From: Apostichopus japonicus
Lineage: Eukaryota; Echinodermata; Holothuroidea; Aspidochirotida; Stichopodidae
Assembly (NCBI RefSeq): GCF_037975245.1
Contig: NC_092576.1
Coordinates: forward strand, 41,918,611 to 41,982,610
Direction of reading: 5' to 3'
DNA length: 64,000 nt
The notes beneath the pieces are model-generated. The model did no database searches. It was not told the origin of the DNA and was given only the letters and a program-made list of their open reading frames with translations. Of the stretch, positions 40,801 through 55,800 are shown in pieces. Numbering within the stretch: position 1 is the first letter of the stretch; the number at the start of each line of letters is the position of its first letter. A program made the position numbers and the translations under genes.

Positions 40801-43800
40801 ATTGACCAGATCTTAGATCCAGGTAACAAGCTTCTCTGGATGATATGACTGTAAAAATAGAAGAAACAATAGAAATAAATGACATATTTTAATCAATACC
40901 TAAGATTCAATATTACTTTGTTTCAATGTTTATAGTCAGAGGTAATGTACCTGTACTATAGGGATCAAATATCAGTAAACTGAACCATTTGAATGTTCTT
41001 TCTACTACTTAATTAGTATTAAAGTACTAGAAATTTACAGTCACTAGTAATCCGACCAATAATTGTATTCTCTTTGTTACCTAATACTTACTTCTTACTT
41101 ACTTCACAGTCCTAATATTATAGGGTAACAATAATGTTAAGTAACTCAAAGCACTAAAATCTCTTAGATTTTATTTTAATAGATAGAAAGCTGCTTAGAT
41201 CAGCTCAAGAAACACAAAAGGAGGAACTTTTAGGAAGTCCCAACACCACGTCCCAACCCCCCCCCCATTCCACCCCACCCCGTCAGAGAATTAGTCTGTT
41301 TGTTGTTAGCAAGATTTTCTTCCGATCCCCATTCTAGATTCATTCTTACCAACATATATCTCATTTTACTATTCCCCATCCCCCACCCCAGCTCCCCCTC
41401 CCCCTCTACCACACTTCCCTCTCATGTCAGAAATCTGTGAAACGTTGCAATAAAAACAATCTCCTTGATCAATGATTCTTTTAATTCTTATGTATAAATC
41501 GTACCTTTAATATTCCTTGATATTGATTCTTCTGGTATGATGTCTGGCTTGATCGATGACGGCAGTTTACAATTATAAAGCCTTCAAAGGTAAAGAAAGC
41601 AGGGAAAATACATATGTAATATTGATAAATTAATTGAATATCTGATGTCATAATTGTAATAAATAACATGGAGGTCAATGAATCTGCCTTTTCCCTTATG
41701 TCAGTGAAAGTAAAAGAGCTGCTGACAAGTTACATGTAGAAGTCAGTAGTTATGATGGCCAAACACCCCTTCCAACACCCCTCCTATTAACATTTGATGA
41801 TTTGATATGTTTAAATATTTATATTTATTAATACAAGTTGTATTATGATAACTAATAATATTTGAAAATAAACGATAGAAGTTTTCGTTTCCATCTACTT
41901 GAAATTCTTCCCATCTTTCGTTTCGGTTTTTAAGTAATAATTTATCTTTTTAAATGTTTCTTGTAGTTTTATTTCGTTTATAATTTCTAAGGTTATTTGT
42001 TGTTCCTATTGTATTATTCCAGCTTAATAAGAATTCCAAATATTGCAACATTTCAAACCGCACGTCTCAACACAGGACGTGTACATTTAATTAATATAAA
42101 AATATCACTGCACAATACCATTACATTATCCCCTCATATATACCCCATACGCACATCCTGACTACCCTCTCCCCCCATCTTACCCACATTTTATCAGCCA
42201 TAGCCTGTCACAATGTTTTCCTCTTACCATAGTTCCTTGAATCTTGATGACTTGATTCCATAGTTTATTAATCCGATCAATTCTTCCTCGCTAAGTGCGT
42301 TTCCCTTTCCTTTTGCATTGATGGATATCTTCTCTACTGATGATAGGCTCGATAAACTAAGACCGGACTCAAGTCTGATATCTTTACCGTCAAATCCACT
42401 GAAGGACCAATGTAGGCATAGATCAGATATTAGAATCTGAAGAATAGGAAAGAAAGATCACAGTTAACTTATCTTATAGTTCATCAATGATGGATAAATA
42501 CAACTGACGAATATCCAACGTATATGGAATAGAACACCAAAATGCATACAAAATCTATAAAATCAATCACTAATTTTAATACAGAATTTTCTGTGACTTC
42601 TTATATTTTCATAATATAAATAATTATATGGGTCTGTTCACGTTAAAGCGCCCAAATTAGCATAAATGGAATTTGGAGCATTGTGACAAAATAATTAGAG
42701 ATTCTAGAGATACAAATATTATCCCCATGGAGAGAGTCCACCTAGCTGTACCTACCTTAGCATAGACAATTTCCTGAGATATGCATATGGTATGCTATAC
42801 TCCCAGAAGTGCCGAAATGTGGACGGAAAATGTTGTCGTTTTCAAACTGCACAATTTGTACTTTGATCTATTCTCAACTCCAAATGAGGATTACTCCAAA
42901 TTTTGTCATGATTGAACTTTGTGGCTATAGGTTCCCTCTCATAAATATTTCAGAAAATTTCATCGATGAATTTGCGAATTATTGCGAAACTGGACCAGTG
43001 TTTCGGACATCACTTTTTCCGTCCACATTTATACACCAATTTATGAGTGGCATAGTTTGGGGTTAAATAACAAATGTTGAAAGTGGTGTGCCTTTTTAAT
43101 ACTGTCATAGTTGTATCAAATAAAATATATATCAGATGCATGTCCATTCAGCCACATTTTACTACACGATAAAAATAAACAACATGCAAAATGTTTGCGT
43201 CCACATTTTGGTGATGTCCGAAACGTCATGAAGCAACTAATATATGAAGTATGTTAAAACCCACAAGACTGTTTTGTTACTCTAATTAAAGCATAAGTAC
43301 TCCCTCAACTACAGTATGTACATGACACATTTCCACTCATCCGTTTTGATTTTATAACCATTTCAATTTTTCCGTCCATGTGTGTGATGTCCGAAACACC
43401 AGTAATGTCCGAAACAAATTTTAATTAATATTGCTTTAAGTTGCTTGAAAAAAGACACAATAGATGAGCACTTCATGTATTATGACAAGTACTATTGTTA
43501 CAAACATACATACTGCACTACTCAAAGCTTTATCTATCTTTACCAAATATGTTTCGGACATCGCCATATGTTTCGGACATCACTTTTGTGAATCCAACAT
43601 ATTGTAAAACAGCACTAGTTTCAACTGAATGATTCAATTGGTTGATTTCAGTGTGCTAGAATACACTTAGATCCTACAACAGAATGCTTCTTAACTTTTG
43701 GTGTCATTTGACCAACATGTATTCATCTTTTGATGACTTGTGACAAGTCTAAAATGATATTCTACATATTTGGGTATGAATGTTACTGAGAACATCAAAT

Positions 43801-46800
43801 TACTTGGATTTTTCTGGAACTGACATCATTAACACTACATTTTTCCATCATTTAGTACTGAGGAAGTAAAAACAACGTTTGGTGAATTTTTTTCTGACAT
43901 AACATGTATCAGGATACCATCACAGTATACAGTACATTAGAAAGTAATGCTGTAATTGTCTGCTATAACTTGAATCAAGCTATTTGTCACAACCATAGAA
44001 AGCCTGTTTATAGGCTAGAAGAACTATCAAAGGGCACATGGGTACCATGCATGGACTGTCATGTGATGTGTTTCAGCTTCCATGGCGGTACCAATTTGAT
44101 ATTTCTCAATATCATATTGAGAATTGTAAAGTTAATTACACACAATTGGAATAGGCCTAGACGAGTTTTGTAGCACAGTAGCTCATGTTTCTATCACATC
44201 GGTCTACAGCATAGTATGTCAACGTCACTTTGAAAAACTGAACACCGTTCAGTGTCGTCTGTCGCTCTACAGTATATGTATGGAATCAGTGTGCATAGAT
44301 ATAACACCCTATGTCAGAGCAGTTTAACTGTTGATGGGAACTTGATCGTTGTCAAGAAAAGCTACCAGTACTTTGGGAAGATGTTAGCTAAGTAGTAGGA
44401 CTGTGGAACGTGTCTGGCGATCTAACCTATAAATGTTGGTCAACGACTATAACTATAATGTTAAGGTACAGACATTGCTAGGTAACTGTGTGTTGTCTGC
44501 TGCTCTAAGCCCAAATATACATTTACTGTACTAGTTAGTAAATCACAATGGGCAATGTGGAGATTAATGCAGTATATAAGATTATTAGTACCACCCTGGA
44601 ACACATTACAGTACATGACCCTCTTTGACTGGTACCCGGATTTACTGTGTGATGAAACCTCCAGGTTTACTCTATGGCGTCAACAGTATTAATATACACA
44701 GAGTGGTGCATCGTGCATGACCATGTTTTAATTCCGAGTTGCTTCACTGAGACTTCAGATCTTTAGTGATATGTATACAGATATGCATCATTATGAAACT
44801 TAAGGATAAAGCTGAACAATTTGCTGAGCTGCTGTATACCATAACATCTAAGCCTTATACTTAAATGTAAGTTTAGGCCATAAGCTTATTACAATCTTAC
44901 AAAGTAAATCAATTAATTCATATGTGACAAGGAGTATTTGTACAAACCATGAATTATTACTTGTTTTTCACATTATAATAGCCAAGGCATAATGATGAAT
45001 CTCAATAAAGAAGGATATTTAAACTAGTATCTTATAGTACTACTAGTATAGGCTACTACTGTTGCTTTGCTGGGCCAGTGGAAGCAATCTTCAACATTGG
45101 CAGATCCAGCTCAAAGGTGCATGGGGATGGGGTGGGAGTGGGTGGGTACCATTTGAAGGGGGGCAAAATAGTTGTTATTGCTGACATTACAAAATAGGAA
45201 CAAGCATTCTAGTGGAGTTTAGGATATGATACCTCCCCTCTGAAAATTGTTTAAATAGTAGACTCAATGATACTAGCTACAACAGGTGGGTGCCAAGTTA
45301 GCTATGTAGGGATGTCTCCTGTGTACATCTGTATATTTATTAAATGGTAAATATTGCTGTTTGTTTCAATTATCGCAGACTTCAATATAGGTAATGATGG
45401 AAATGTGGAAACCGTAAAAGATAAAAAGAATTCTATAACCCTTTTGGGGGAAAACTTTCTTTGCAGTCAATAATAATACCATTTTCTGCAAAATAATGTA
45501 TAAGTTGATGTCTGGGAAGTGTTGGTGAACGCTGGCCAATGCAAATGGTATGCTGGACAGGTAACGAATGTGGTGAAGCAGAGATTAACTTTATACAAAT
45601 GGTGATCAATAAATGGTCACTATGTGGAGTGTTATGGAGTGTTTGCTCAGTGTTTAACGCCAGTGCCTTGCAATCATAAGGTCCCGAGTTTGTGTCACTC
45701 GAAGATTAATGTATGTCGTCCAGTTACAGAGTTGTTGACAACTCATAATCATGGTCGTTAAATATGAATCTAAGAGACTGACTTCGGTCAGCTTGCGGCT
45801 TTGATAAGCCAATGATGGCTTCTTCTCGAGTTCCTGCTTGCAGGATGATCTAAAACTACATGTGTGTATCTATATGTATGAATTGAGTATGCAGTAAACA
45901 GTGATAATACATTAACATTAAATGGGGTTATCATTTACACCAAGCCTTCAGATTTTCACTTATCACCTATCTTTTCACCTATCGGCTCTGTCCAGATGTT
46001 CAATTTGAAATATGTGCCTCAGGGCATTAATGTTTTCCCAAGAATTTACAGTGCCATTATTTTTCAGTACACCTTGTTGATTTCCCAGTCTATGGTGTTT
46101 AATAAACTGCATTCCCTCAAAAATTCATAATATCTAGTGTAAATCTGCTACTGTCTGACTGTTGTGTCTATTTTGAAGCAGACTTTTGTTGCTTGAACAG
46201 GTTTGAATAGCAAAAATATTACTTCATATTGTTGTTACCTGCTGAAATATGTATTATTGTTATGCAGCTTTGTGAACATTTTTCCAAGGTAATGTCCGAA
46301 ACATTCAGCGATGTCCGAAACGCTCATAAAGTAACTTGTAAGAAACACTGAGGATTTGAACTATAATAAGTTAAAAACTGTCATTATACCTTGTAGGTAC
46401 TGTAGCTTGTCAACAACAAAGACCCCTTTGTTAGAAATTTAACTTTTGATATAATATGCGTTGTGTAGAAAACATTACAGTGATGTCCTAATACAGTTGT
46501 GGTGATGTCCGAAACATAGTTCAAGACAGTCATATATGCAAATCTATATAACAAGTGTTTGCATTTTTCATTATATCACATGAATTTGATGCTGTTTGTT
46601 ATCATCACATATTGTGATGTACTGATATATATTGCTAAGTATTAACAAGCATGGCCTTCGTTTAATAATTTTCTTGTTGATCACTTGGATTACCTGTATC
46701 CATTTTCTTTGTTTTGAACTTGGAACCTATGAAGGGTCCATAGATCTCTTTTGGTACGGGTAACAACTTACTAAAATGCTTTTCTATTCATTATTGCCAT

Positions 46801-49800
46801 GAAATGAACATCATTTGGTTTATTACTAAATATTAGGTTTAATATATTAGGTAAACCATTGGTGGGTGATGTCCGAAACAAGTTCATTTTGGAGGGGTGA
46901 TGTCCGAAACAAGAGTCAAGAAAAAAAAATTCTGAGAGGACATGACCCAGAATTTTCAGCTTTTGGTTAATATGTGTGCTTATGTTGTGGTTTAATTTTA
47001 TGGTATAATTGTTACTATTAATTTCAATTATGTTCTTTAAAGAAACACTTTTTTAACTTTATTTCAGGAAAAATTGAATATTTTCTAACGATACTCTAAT
47101 ATTTTTTAAAAAAACATCATCGATATCATTGAAAACTTGTCTTACAATAGCAAATTTTGTGTTAATGAAGAAAATAAAAACAGAATTCTCAAATGTAGCA
47201 GCATTGGAATGACACACCACCATTAAAAAGAGAACAAATTTTGGAAAATTTATAGATTGTCACACTTTCAACCATCTTGAATATAATTTCCAGAATAGTT
47301 TAAGCTCTGGTCAATTCTGATTCATAAATTGCAGATATTAGTTATGTTATTTACTTAGAATAAAGTTCTTTACTGTAATTTGAAAATTTGGTACCTCAGG
47401 CAACCAAATTGGGCGCTTTAACGTGAACAGACCCATATTTCATTTAAATTATTTAGTAAATATAAAAAAGAAGAGTGGTGACTTATTCAAACTTGCTTGC
47501 CAAACGTACGAATAAAAATAAAACATGATATAATTAATGATGATGTTAATGATGATGTTACTAAAAATAAAATTCGTTAAGCTGATGAAATTCAGAAAAA
47601 AAAGTAAAAATCAATATCATAAATATTTATATTTGGTCTGTGATATTATATTTAGGACATACATTAACTAGTTCTGTAGTTTTCATAATTTATATGCTAT
47701 TGTTTTATTCCTGTCAGTCAGTGCATTAATTAATTCCCACAGCTACACTAGCGGGGACTCGACAACGTTCCTGCAGTGAGTGGCCCACTACAAATGAGTT
47801 TCCTTCCCGGGAGATACAGCGCATCTTGATATGTGTTTATCGTATAGGCCTATATATCCTACTTGCAATCTATTTCGTAATAATAAAGATAACATAATTT
47901 CCAATCAATGTTATGACACACAGATTATATACGCTTATATTAAATTCGTGTCGTACATATGTAACTTGTTAAACTTTCCACTCTCCAGCCGACCGACAAA
48001 CCAGTAGCGTATGTAGGCAGATAGCCGGCCCGGTTTAGGGTAATATAACATAGCCTAGCCTAGGCCTACACAGTATGAACAAAGCCACCGTCATATACAA
48101 TTATCATGTAATTTCAAACCTTCTATTTTGATACCGTTTACATGTAACCTCTTGATCTCTCACGTTTGACCTACTGTAAGCCTAGGCCTATACTATAGAC
48201 TAGGCCTAGATCCGTTATAAACATCCATCCTTACTGCTAACAACTTTACCTATTTTGTCTATTTAGGCCCACATTCTACAGTATATAATTTATTTAGGAT
48301 AAAGTAGGAAGCTAATCCTATGACTGAGACAATAATTAAATCAAAATTAAAAGGCTGGCGGAGGATATACAGGCTATATATATTGCTATATTCTAAGCTC
48401 TTACTTTTCCCGGTGAGAAAATCTTATAATGGCCGTAGCTCACGGTTAAAGTCAAACGTTACGTTACGAAGGCTAACAAGTTGATAATGAAACACTTGAT
48501 ATCGTGAATGTAACGCGGACACTGTCCGGTATCATGTGACGTGTTTAAGACGTAGCCTAGGCCTACGCGTATGAAATGTATCAGATCACAAACTCTTTGC
48601 TACTTTTTATTTTCCTTAAAACACTAACGTTATTTGTTATAGGCCTACCTACATTTTTGTTACAACTAACGTTAGGCTACCATTTCAACCAAGAGGCCTA
48701 AGTATAACGCCAATAACGGTTAACGCTGTCGGTGCAAACGAGTAGAATTTATACTGGCCACTAATACATATGTAACGGTCTCAAATAAAACATAAACATT
48801 AATTCATTAGTTTGATGAGCTTGATAGTGGATACATGCTATTATTTTGTTCGGCTAAACGTTGTCTAACTTGAACACATTGATTGAAGTTTACAAACGGA
48901 TGACCGGATGTCCGTGTTTGAATTTACTTTTCCTTTCTGCGTTCAACAAGTTAATTTTGATGATCTAAGTCCTGGTTTATCATCTAAAAACGTCCTAATG
49001 TAATTTTTACTCTTCTGACATTTCTATTTTGTTTACTTATTTAGGCCTAGGCTTCAATTTCATAAAAGAACAAACGTAACCTAAGTAGGCTAATACTATA
49101 GTAGGCCTAGGCTAGGCTAAAACAGTCATTTCAGGCAGACAATGTTATCCTAAAGAAGTAATACCTTTGAAATTCATGCAACGACAAATCTAACAGAAAA
49201 GACAAAACCTCTCAAGCATGACTAGGCCTATAATTGTTGACTTTAAATAGGCATATAATTACCGTAAGTCAATATAATAACAGCAGCAAACCATATACGG
49301 TGTAAGCCCATAAGCAGTCATACAGTATAATGATGAACATGTATGTGTACGTGTAACTAGTAACGAACTGAATCTCCACAGTATAGTCAGTAGTGCGAAG
49401 TTCGGCATACTGCGAAAGTTCGGACACCCTAAGAAATACACGATTTCACCATGAAAATCTACAGGAAGAGTCAAATTTCACCAAAAAGTACGAAGCTACA
49501 GTTATTTTCTCTCCAAAATGACCCGTGTGCAAGAAATTACTTACATATTTGTCAATAAAATGACGAAGATCTATGAAGTCTGTTATAATTACTGAAAGAG
49601 CAACTGCGCCACCAATTTTATCACCAGCGCCACACTGTGGGTTGCGTGTCCGAACTTCGCAATACTCTAGCAAAGAAATACCAGTTCCACAATCACGAAG
49701 AATCTTCTTGGAAAACAACGTGAAAACAGTTTGCAGGAAAGAAAGTTTGGCCGTGTATCGTACTATAACAAAATTCTCCCACCATATGAAGTATATTTTA

Positions 49801-52800
49801 AAATGATTTATACCAGAAGATTTAGTTTTGGGGTGTTTTAAGTCTTAAGTGTCCGAACTTCGAAGTCACCATGCTACGTACTGTTTACGTGACCCGCCCT
49901 GCGGGTATCTATACGTAAGTTTACGTGCGCAGATGATCTACGTTCACTGTGCGGCTTTGTTTGAATTTGAGAACAGGTGTTTTGTTGTTCGAGTGTACTC
50001 CTGAAAAGAAGCTTCCAAATGTTTTAAATTGTTTAGGCATTTGCTATAAGGCTATTCTTCTGCAAACATTCCTTCTACTGGACCAAATTAAATGAAACTT
50101 CTGTAATCATTCAATTAGCCAATATTAGATGGAAAAACCAAAATAAATTTCCTTTTTAATCTAAAATAAAGAAGTAAATTGGCTCTTACGTAAATAGGCA
50201 TATTCAATTACTGGAATATATCGACTGGTCGGGCAAATTAGAGGGCGCACTTCCTAAACAAATGTTACAGGTGACGAGGGTGTTGAGTCAAGACTAGAGA
50301 TATATGAACGAATACCTTAATGATAGATTTATATTTCCTTTCAGTCTGCAGGGTTCCAACTCTTTTTCTAATTAATGATACATTGGAAACGTTTGGAGAT
50401 AAATGATCTGTCCCCTATCGTATTTGTTTCTTAGTCTACCATACATTAAGGAAAGTGTCATCACTTAGTTTAATGCTAATATATCTTAGGCAAATGATGC
50501 CGTCACTTTGTCATATCAGTGTGTACGTTCTTTGTGTGTCGTGGGGTGTGTAACTAGTAAAACAGTGATACCCTCGGTTGCGTATAAATGGAGATTGTGT
50601 CACTTTTGTGTTAATCACTACTTACTGAGACACTTACTCTGTTAATAAATAACATTTAATCATCTCGGTCAGATTTGTAGCCTTAGATGTAGTATAATAT
50701 TAGTTGCTTATAATGGACACGTGGTACTGCAATGTACCGTTATAAGAATGGTTAGTGTTGCCTACATATATGTTTTCATTTAAAGTGACAAACAATTTAA
50801 TTGATAAATAATCGAAATAAATTACAATGATCTATTAAACTTAAATATTTAAATGGCTTTGTTGAATTATAAGTGACTTACGTTGTGACTTGATGCAATT
50901 TCAAGGAGCAGTATCGTAGACATCTGGAGTTGTTTACTATCAGTTTCCCTTAGATACACAATACTCGAACACAGAAGTCGTAAACTGCTTTGATCCTTCG
51001 ACTGGAAATGAAGATAGAAGCGTCTTGAAATGAATAATATAGAACCAACTTCAAGTTATAATATTTCAAAATTGCTCCCTTGAATATCGCAATTTCACAT
51101 AATATTAACGGTAGATGAACGCTGTGAGGGGGAACTGATAATTCCGCCAGTATGGTATGATTAAGTGAACTTAAATTAAATAAGCACTTTGACTTTTGAC
51201 TTGTAGACTCTGCTCAATGGTACCGATTTGATTTTAAGCCAAGGAAGGGGGGGGGATGCAATGACATTTCTGGTTAGGAGCCTAAAGGGAGGGAGATACC
51301 CTTCCCTTAAGAAAACTTTAGTTTAGGGGGATAATATTCAAACTGGTGCTACCACTGATCATGGAACGAAATTAAAGTTAACGATTGTATTTATATGAGT
51401 CTTATTAATTAACACCATATAGGATCTATACCATATGTTACGTATTGACCTTTTAGGGCTTTAGAGGGAGATGACAATAAATGATGTAACTACTTGTTTT
51501 GTGGGAGGGTCTGAAATCGACACCGAGTTAAATTGACTATCTGAGCAACAAAAATAAGAAAAGGAGCAAATTGGTTGATAATTAGTACTGTACATGTTTA
51601 TTGGCTAAGTTAACAGGGCCACCAGAAGTTGAAAAACGTATAGATAGTTCTGGTTCGCCTTAGTTGCAAGTTTGGATGATAAATACATGTAAGGAAGAGA
51701 AATTACTCTTATATTTCTTTTTACTGCAATATATTCCTTGTATTAGTGTAGCTATTGTAGCGAAAGTACTGCGGGTTACTCCCGTTGTACGATCTGCCCC
51801 TCGTATGTTTAATTTAAACGTCCATTGAGCTCCGCAGAGCCAGCGACCTATTTTTAGAGCCAGGTCGCACAACGGTTACGTAATAGTTCTTATCATTCTA
51901 CTTGTGATTGAGCATTCTCCCGGAATGGTCCGGACAGGCAAGATACTGGGTGTCTCGGTCAACCCCATTGGTTACGGCAAACTGTAAGACTGTGAGGGTA
52001 GTCTATGATTGGCCAAAAGGTATACATTTTCCTGTATTTAGTATCGATTAGGTACGTTACGAGAAATATTATGGTAGCTCGCACGGCGTATGATAGAAAC
52101 AGCACAAGCGACTTTAATTAAATCAAAGAGATATATAGTTTTCATAGCGCTGTACAGAAACATGTGCTGCCCGGCGCATTTGCTGCCCGACGCCTGCTGA
52201 TTACCCGACGCCTGCGCATTGCCCAACACCTGCGCTGCCCAAGACTTGTGCAGTGCCCAAAACCTGCGCAGCGCCCGAGAACTGTGCAATTCCCGACTCT
52301 TGCGGGGCGCGATTGTTGGGCTGCTATAGTCGTGAATGGTGCCCGCCCCTAGCGCGGCAATGTGTTTCATAAGTACAGTGTATTATATATTGTCAAGATC
52401 GAGTTGAGAATTACATGTCTATTAAACCTTGCACTTTCAATGCCTGCTGTCCGGTTTTGAGTATTGTTTTGTACCATCTCCTTCTTCTTACCTGCCCCGG
52501 CACTTCGGTTGGTTCCGGGACAGGGAGTTCCCCACACCAGGACGTTGGCAGCGTTATACTATCTTAACCTTCTACAGACATTCCTTCGTTAGATTCCAAT
52601 TTCTATTGATTCCAGTTTTAACCTGGCTCAGTATTTTGTTTTCCTAATGTTACCAACAGAAAGAGAAAAGAGGAAAAGAGAAAAGGGGACGTAACCCAGA
52701 ACGCCCCAGTATTGCTTTACCGCACCGGACTGGGGGAGGGGAGGATTTGATGAGAAAATGGCCTATGACCGCTCTCCACTCTGGCGCCGGGACCGGTATC

Positions 52801-55800
52801 AAACATGACATTTATCAAAGCAGTGATTTGTAAACGTGCCAATAAGTTTGCCGTCCCAGTTTCGTGTACAAAAATATCCAAAGTAGAGAGGAGCTTTTAG
52901 AATTATCATAATTCGTAGAAAGTGTTGGTGATTAGCCATAACAATTTTTGTTTTAAGTTATGCAACTATAGCATTGTTTAAATGTTCTAGTGATAAAGAA
53001 GCTTCCGATTTTGACAAGCGTGCGATTGATGAAACCGTAAGCATGTGTACACGTCTTCAATGTGGTTACTTTATATGTCAGTTACGGCATTTTATGTTTC
53101 TGTGTCTTTCCAACAAACATGCTTTTTGTAATTGAAGTCAAATTCATTTAGTATATTATTTTGTATGTTTTATTTTGGCTATTTTCATGACAATCATATA
53201 CTTCACTGGTGAATTCCGCACAACTTACAATGTGCTATTGTACCGTCTGACAAGGTGGATATTAATTGGATGATCGGTCAAGGATTTATCAGGGTTTAAA
53301 TATTTCTCGCTTAACTAATGAAAAACGTACTCTACGGACAGTTGCACTCAAGAGAGTGATAAACGACTTACTTCAAGTGTTGTGGCTTCCTTGGAGTTCG
53401 ACACCCATTTTCCTCTGGAAGAATCTAACTGGAAACCATGTTCAGTCGGTGTCCATGAAACTGGAAAGAAAAATTATGTAACGATTTTGTTTATAGATCA
53501 AGCACGTTAACAAACAAAATGGTATACATAATTACAAGGTAAATGTATGATCAAATATTGATATTCTTCGTTGACTTTTACAATATAATGATATAACCCG
53601 TTTGAGTACTCCACAAAGGATCACAAATTGCTCTTGATGGGTAACTCATTGAGTTGTTTCTATGTTCTCACCTTGAATGTTACGTAACTTCGTAATAGGA
53701 GAAAGAGAACCCACGAGAAGAGACAGAGGTAACAAACAATTAATGAATCTGTAAAATAAAAAGGGATTTGTGGGTGTTCAATGCGTTAATGATTGAGTCG
53801 TTTTCATGTTATCCACCATTTATAAAGTAACTATAGTGTAAAGTTAGTGATGCATCCATAATTAAGTATTATCACGTTCCGAGCTTCTCTGCCTAAGTAT
53901 TTATTGAGTGTACTCGTCTGTTCTCAGACAGAACGAATCAATTTTTGCTTTAATGTCTCATTCTGGTGTTCACAATACACAATAGTAAAATACTACACAT
54001 GAAGTACAATCCCTTTAACTGTTTACTACGCAACAACAACAACACTATCCCGTTACAGTATGTATACATCAATCATCCAGCTAAAAGTTGTAAACATGAG
54101 CACAGTTCCACAGTTTGCTGGTTGGTAATTGATCGTTCATTAAGTTAACGTAAATATAAACATAGCAGTAAGTGGTATACAATTACTTACGACAATTTCC
54201 GCAGCCGTTGGCATCGTTGCGCAAACGACATTAATCCTATGACTTGGTTCTTGGTAAATTCTTTTCCATTGTTCGTTTTTATCTGTAGTTCCTCTAAGGT
54301 GGACGATACAGGCACAAGTTTTCCATTTTCCAGGGTTATGTTATGTTTGTCCGCCGAGCTAAATGATTTAAGTCCGAGACTGGTTACCTTGATTCAAGGA
54401 AAACACATTTTTGAAATTATTAGACGATCGTGCGCAGTCAAGAGCAATATTTGTTAATATCGATGATTGTTGAATTCATAGAGTTACAAAAACAAATATT
54501 TATCTACATTTGTTGACAGACAAGATGGTCCATGCAAGCCCAATTGATGATGTACCAAATTACAAAACTTTAAACCGACGGAAAATATGGAAACAGTTAC
54601 TGTGTGAGAAATTGTTTTCGATGATATGAAAGGATATAGCGATCAACCCCGTGATTCCGTTGTTTGGAGTCGTATAATCACTACTAATCGTTATTATTAA
54701 TCTAATGTACTCCAATTACAAACACTTCTTGTTGCATCAGTACTGAAAAAAAAAATCAAATTAGAAATAGTAGCATAATTGTCAAAGTATGGACTAAGTC
54801 TAGCACAAGAACCTCATGCTTTAAATATTGATATTCTACGTAAGCTTTTAAGCATTTGTATCAAGCTAAACATTTCAATTTACTCACGTCAGAAGTGAAA
54901 GATTCCTTTGAACCGAGGTCCAATTTTCCAAAGTTAAGATCTGTCGGTTAAAGGTAATCCCAAAGTTGACAGAAGATTGAAATAAAGGATAATAAAGTGT
55001 TAACGTTTTTGTTAGCATAACGTTTTAAACCTCTTCATGGTTTATCGGCTAGTCCATTAACTCATATTGTCATATTAGTTCATTGTTAGGGATGCTTCAA
55101 GTGTATCGTTAGATTGCTGATACGGCAATTATACATCGTGTACATTTCGAACGTTGAAGGTGATGTTTAATATACATATGGTTGATATTGTACCTGAAGT
55201 GTTCATTTAGAATCATACACTTACCTTCTGGTTGCTGCATAGACTGATCATCACCCGTACACCGTTTCCCTGTATGAAGCTCGAACAATGTTTGCGCCTT
55301 TTTCTGTATCCCATGAAGATTAAGCATTTCCAAAGCATACAGAAGGGTCGTGATATCAGTTTCTGTTATTTGCCCTCTCTCCTCCATATAGCGAATCATA
55401 AGATGATTGCGACTATCCTTATTTTGCAGCAAATCAATTTTTGCGAGCGGATAATGAAAGAAGGTTGCAAGTTGCAAAATATGCTCTTCAGTTAAGATAT
55501 CAGCTAATTTAGCTTTGAACCTACCAAAACCTGTTAAAACAATACAAAAAAAAACAAACACAAATAATTTACTTGCCATATATTCTAGATCAGGTGTAAG
55601 GGGCTTTATAACTAATTCATGAATGATATAATCCAGCTGTATTGCATTTAAGTTAAATACATAATAATCCACGAACCATGTAGTCCGTCTCAACTCAAAG
55701 ACAATGGTATAACTAACCATATGTAGGCAAAAAAAAAATGAAGAAACCGACGGACTAAACAGTTCGGATCTGGGCAGATGGTATACCTGTCTAGGACACA

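Larger units (their letters stand above)
42630..47434. mobile_element. 4.8-kb terminal-inverted-repeat element
   Basis: The left end starts GGGTCTGTTCACGTTAAAGC (26-bp perfect match, 42630-42655) and the right end is its exact reverse complement (47409-47434). ATAT flanks both ends (42626-42629, 47435-47438), a possible target duplication. The two arms (43.0-43.6 and 46.3-46.9 kb) hold 11 copies of a GTGATGTCCGAAAC-like 14-mer. No frame longer than about 90 codons exists and none resembles a transposase, so it is non-autonomous or very decayed. It sits inside the 8.4-kb intron between 42437 and 50881 of the death-fold gene. Superfamily unassigned. Confidence 0.85.

Noticed and set aside
42809-43066. 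85-codon plus-strand frame inside the TIR element as a transposase fragment
   Set aside because: No catalytic motif; its C-terminal part reads through the subterminal 14-mer.
55232-55495. 87-codon plus-strand frame
   Set aside because: Shadow of the death-fold exon on the other strand.
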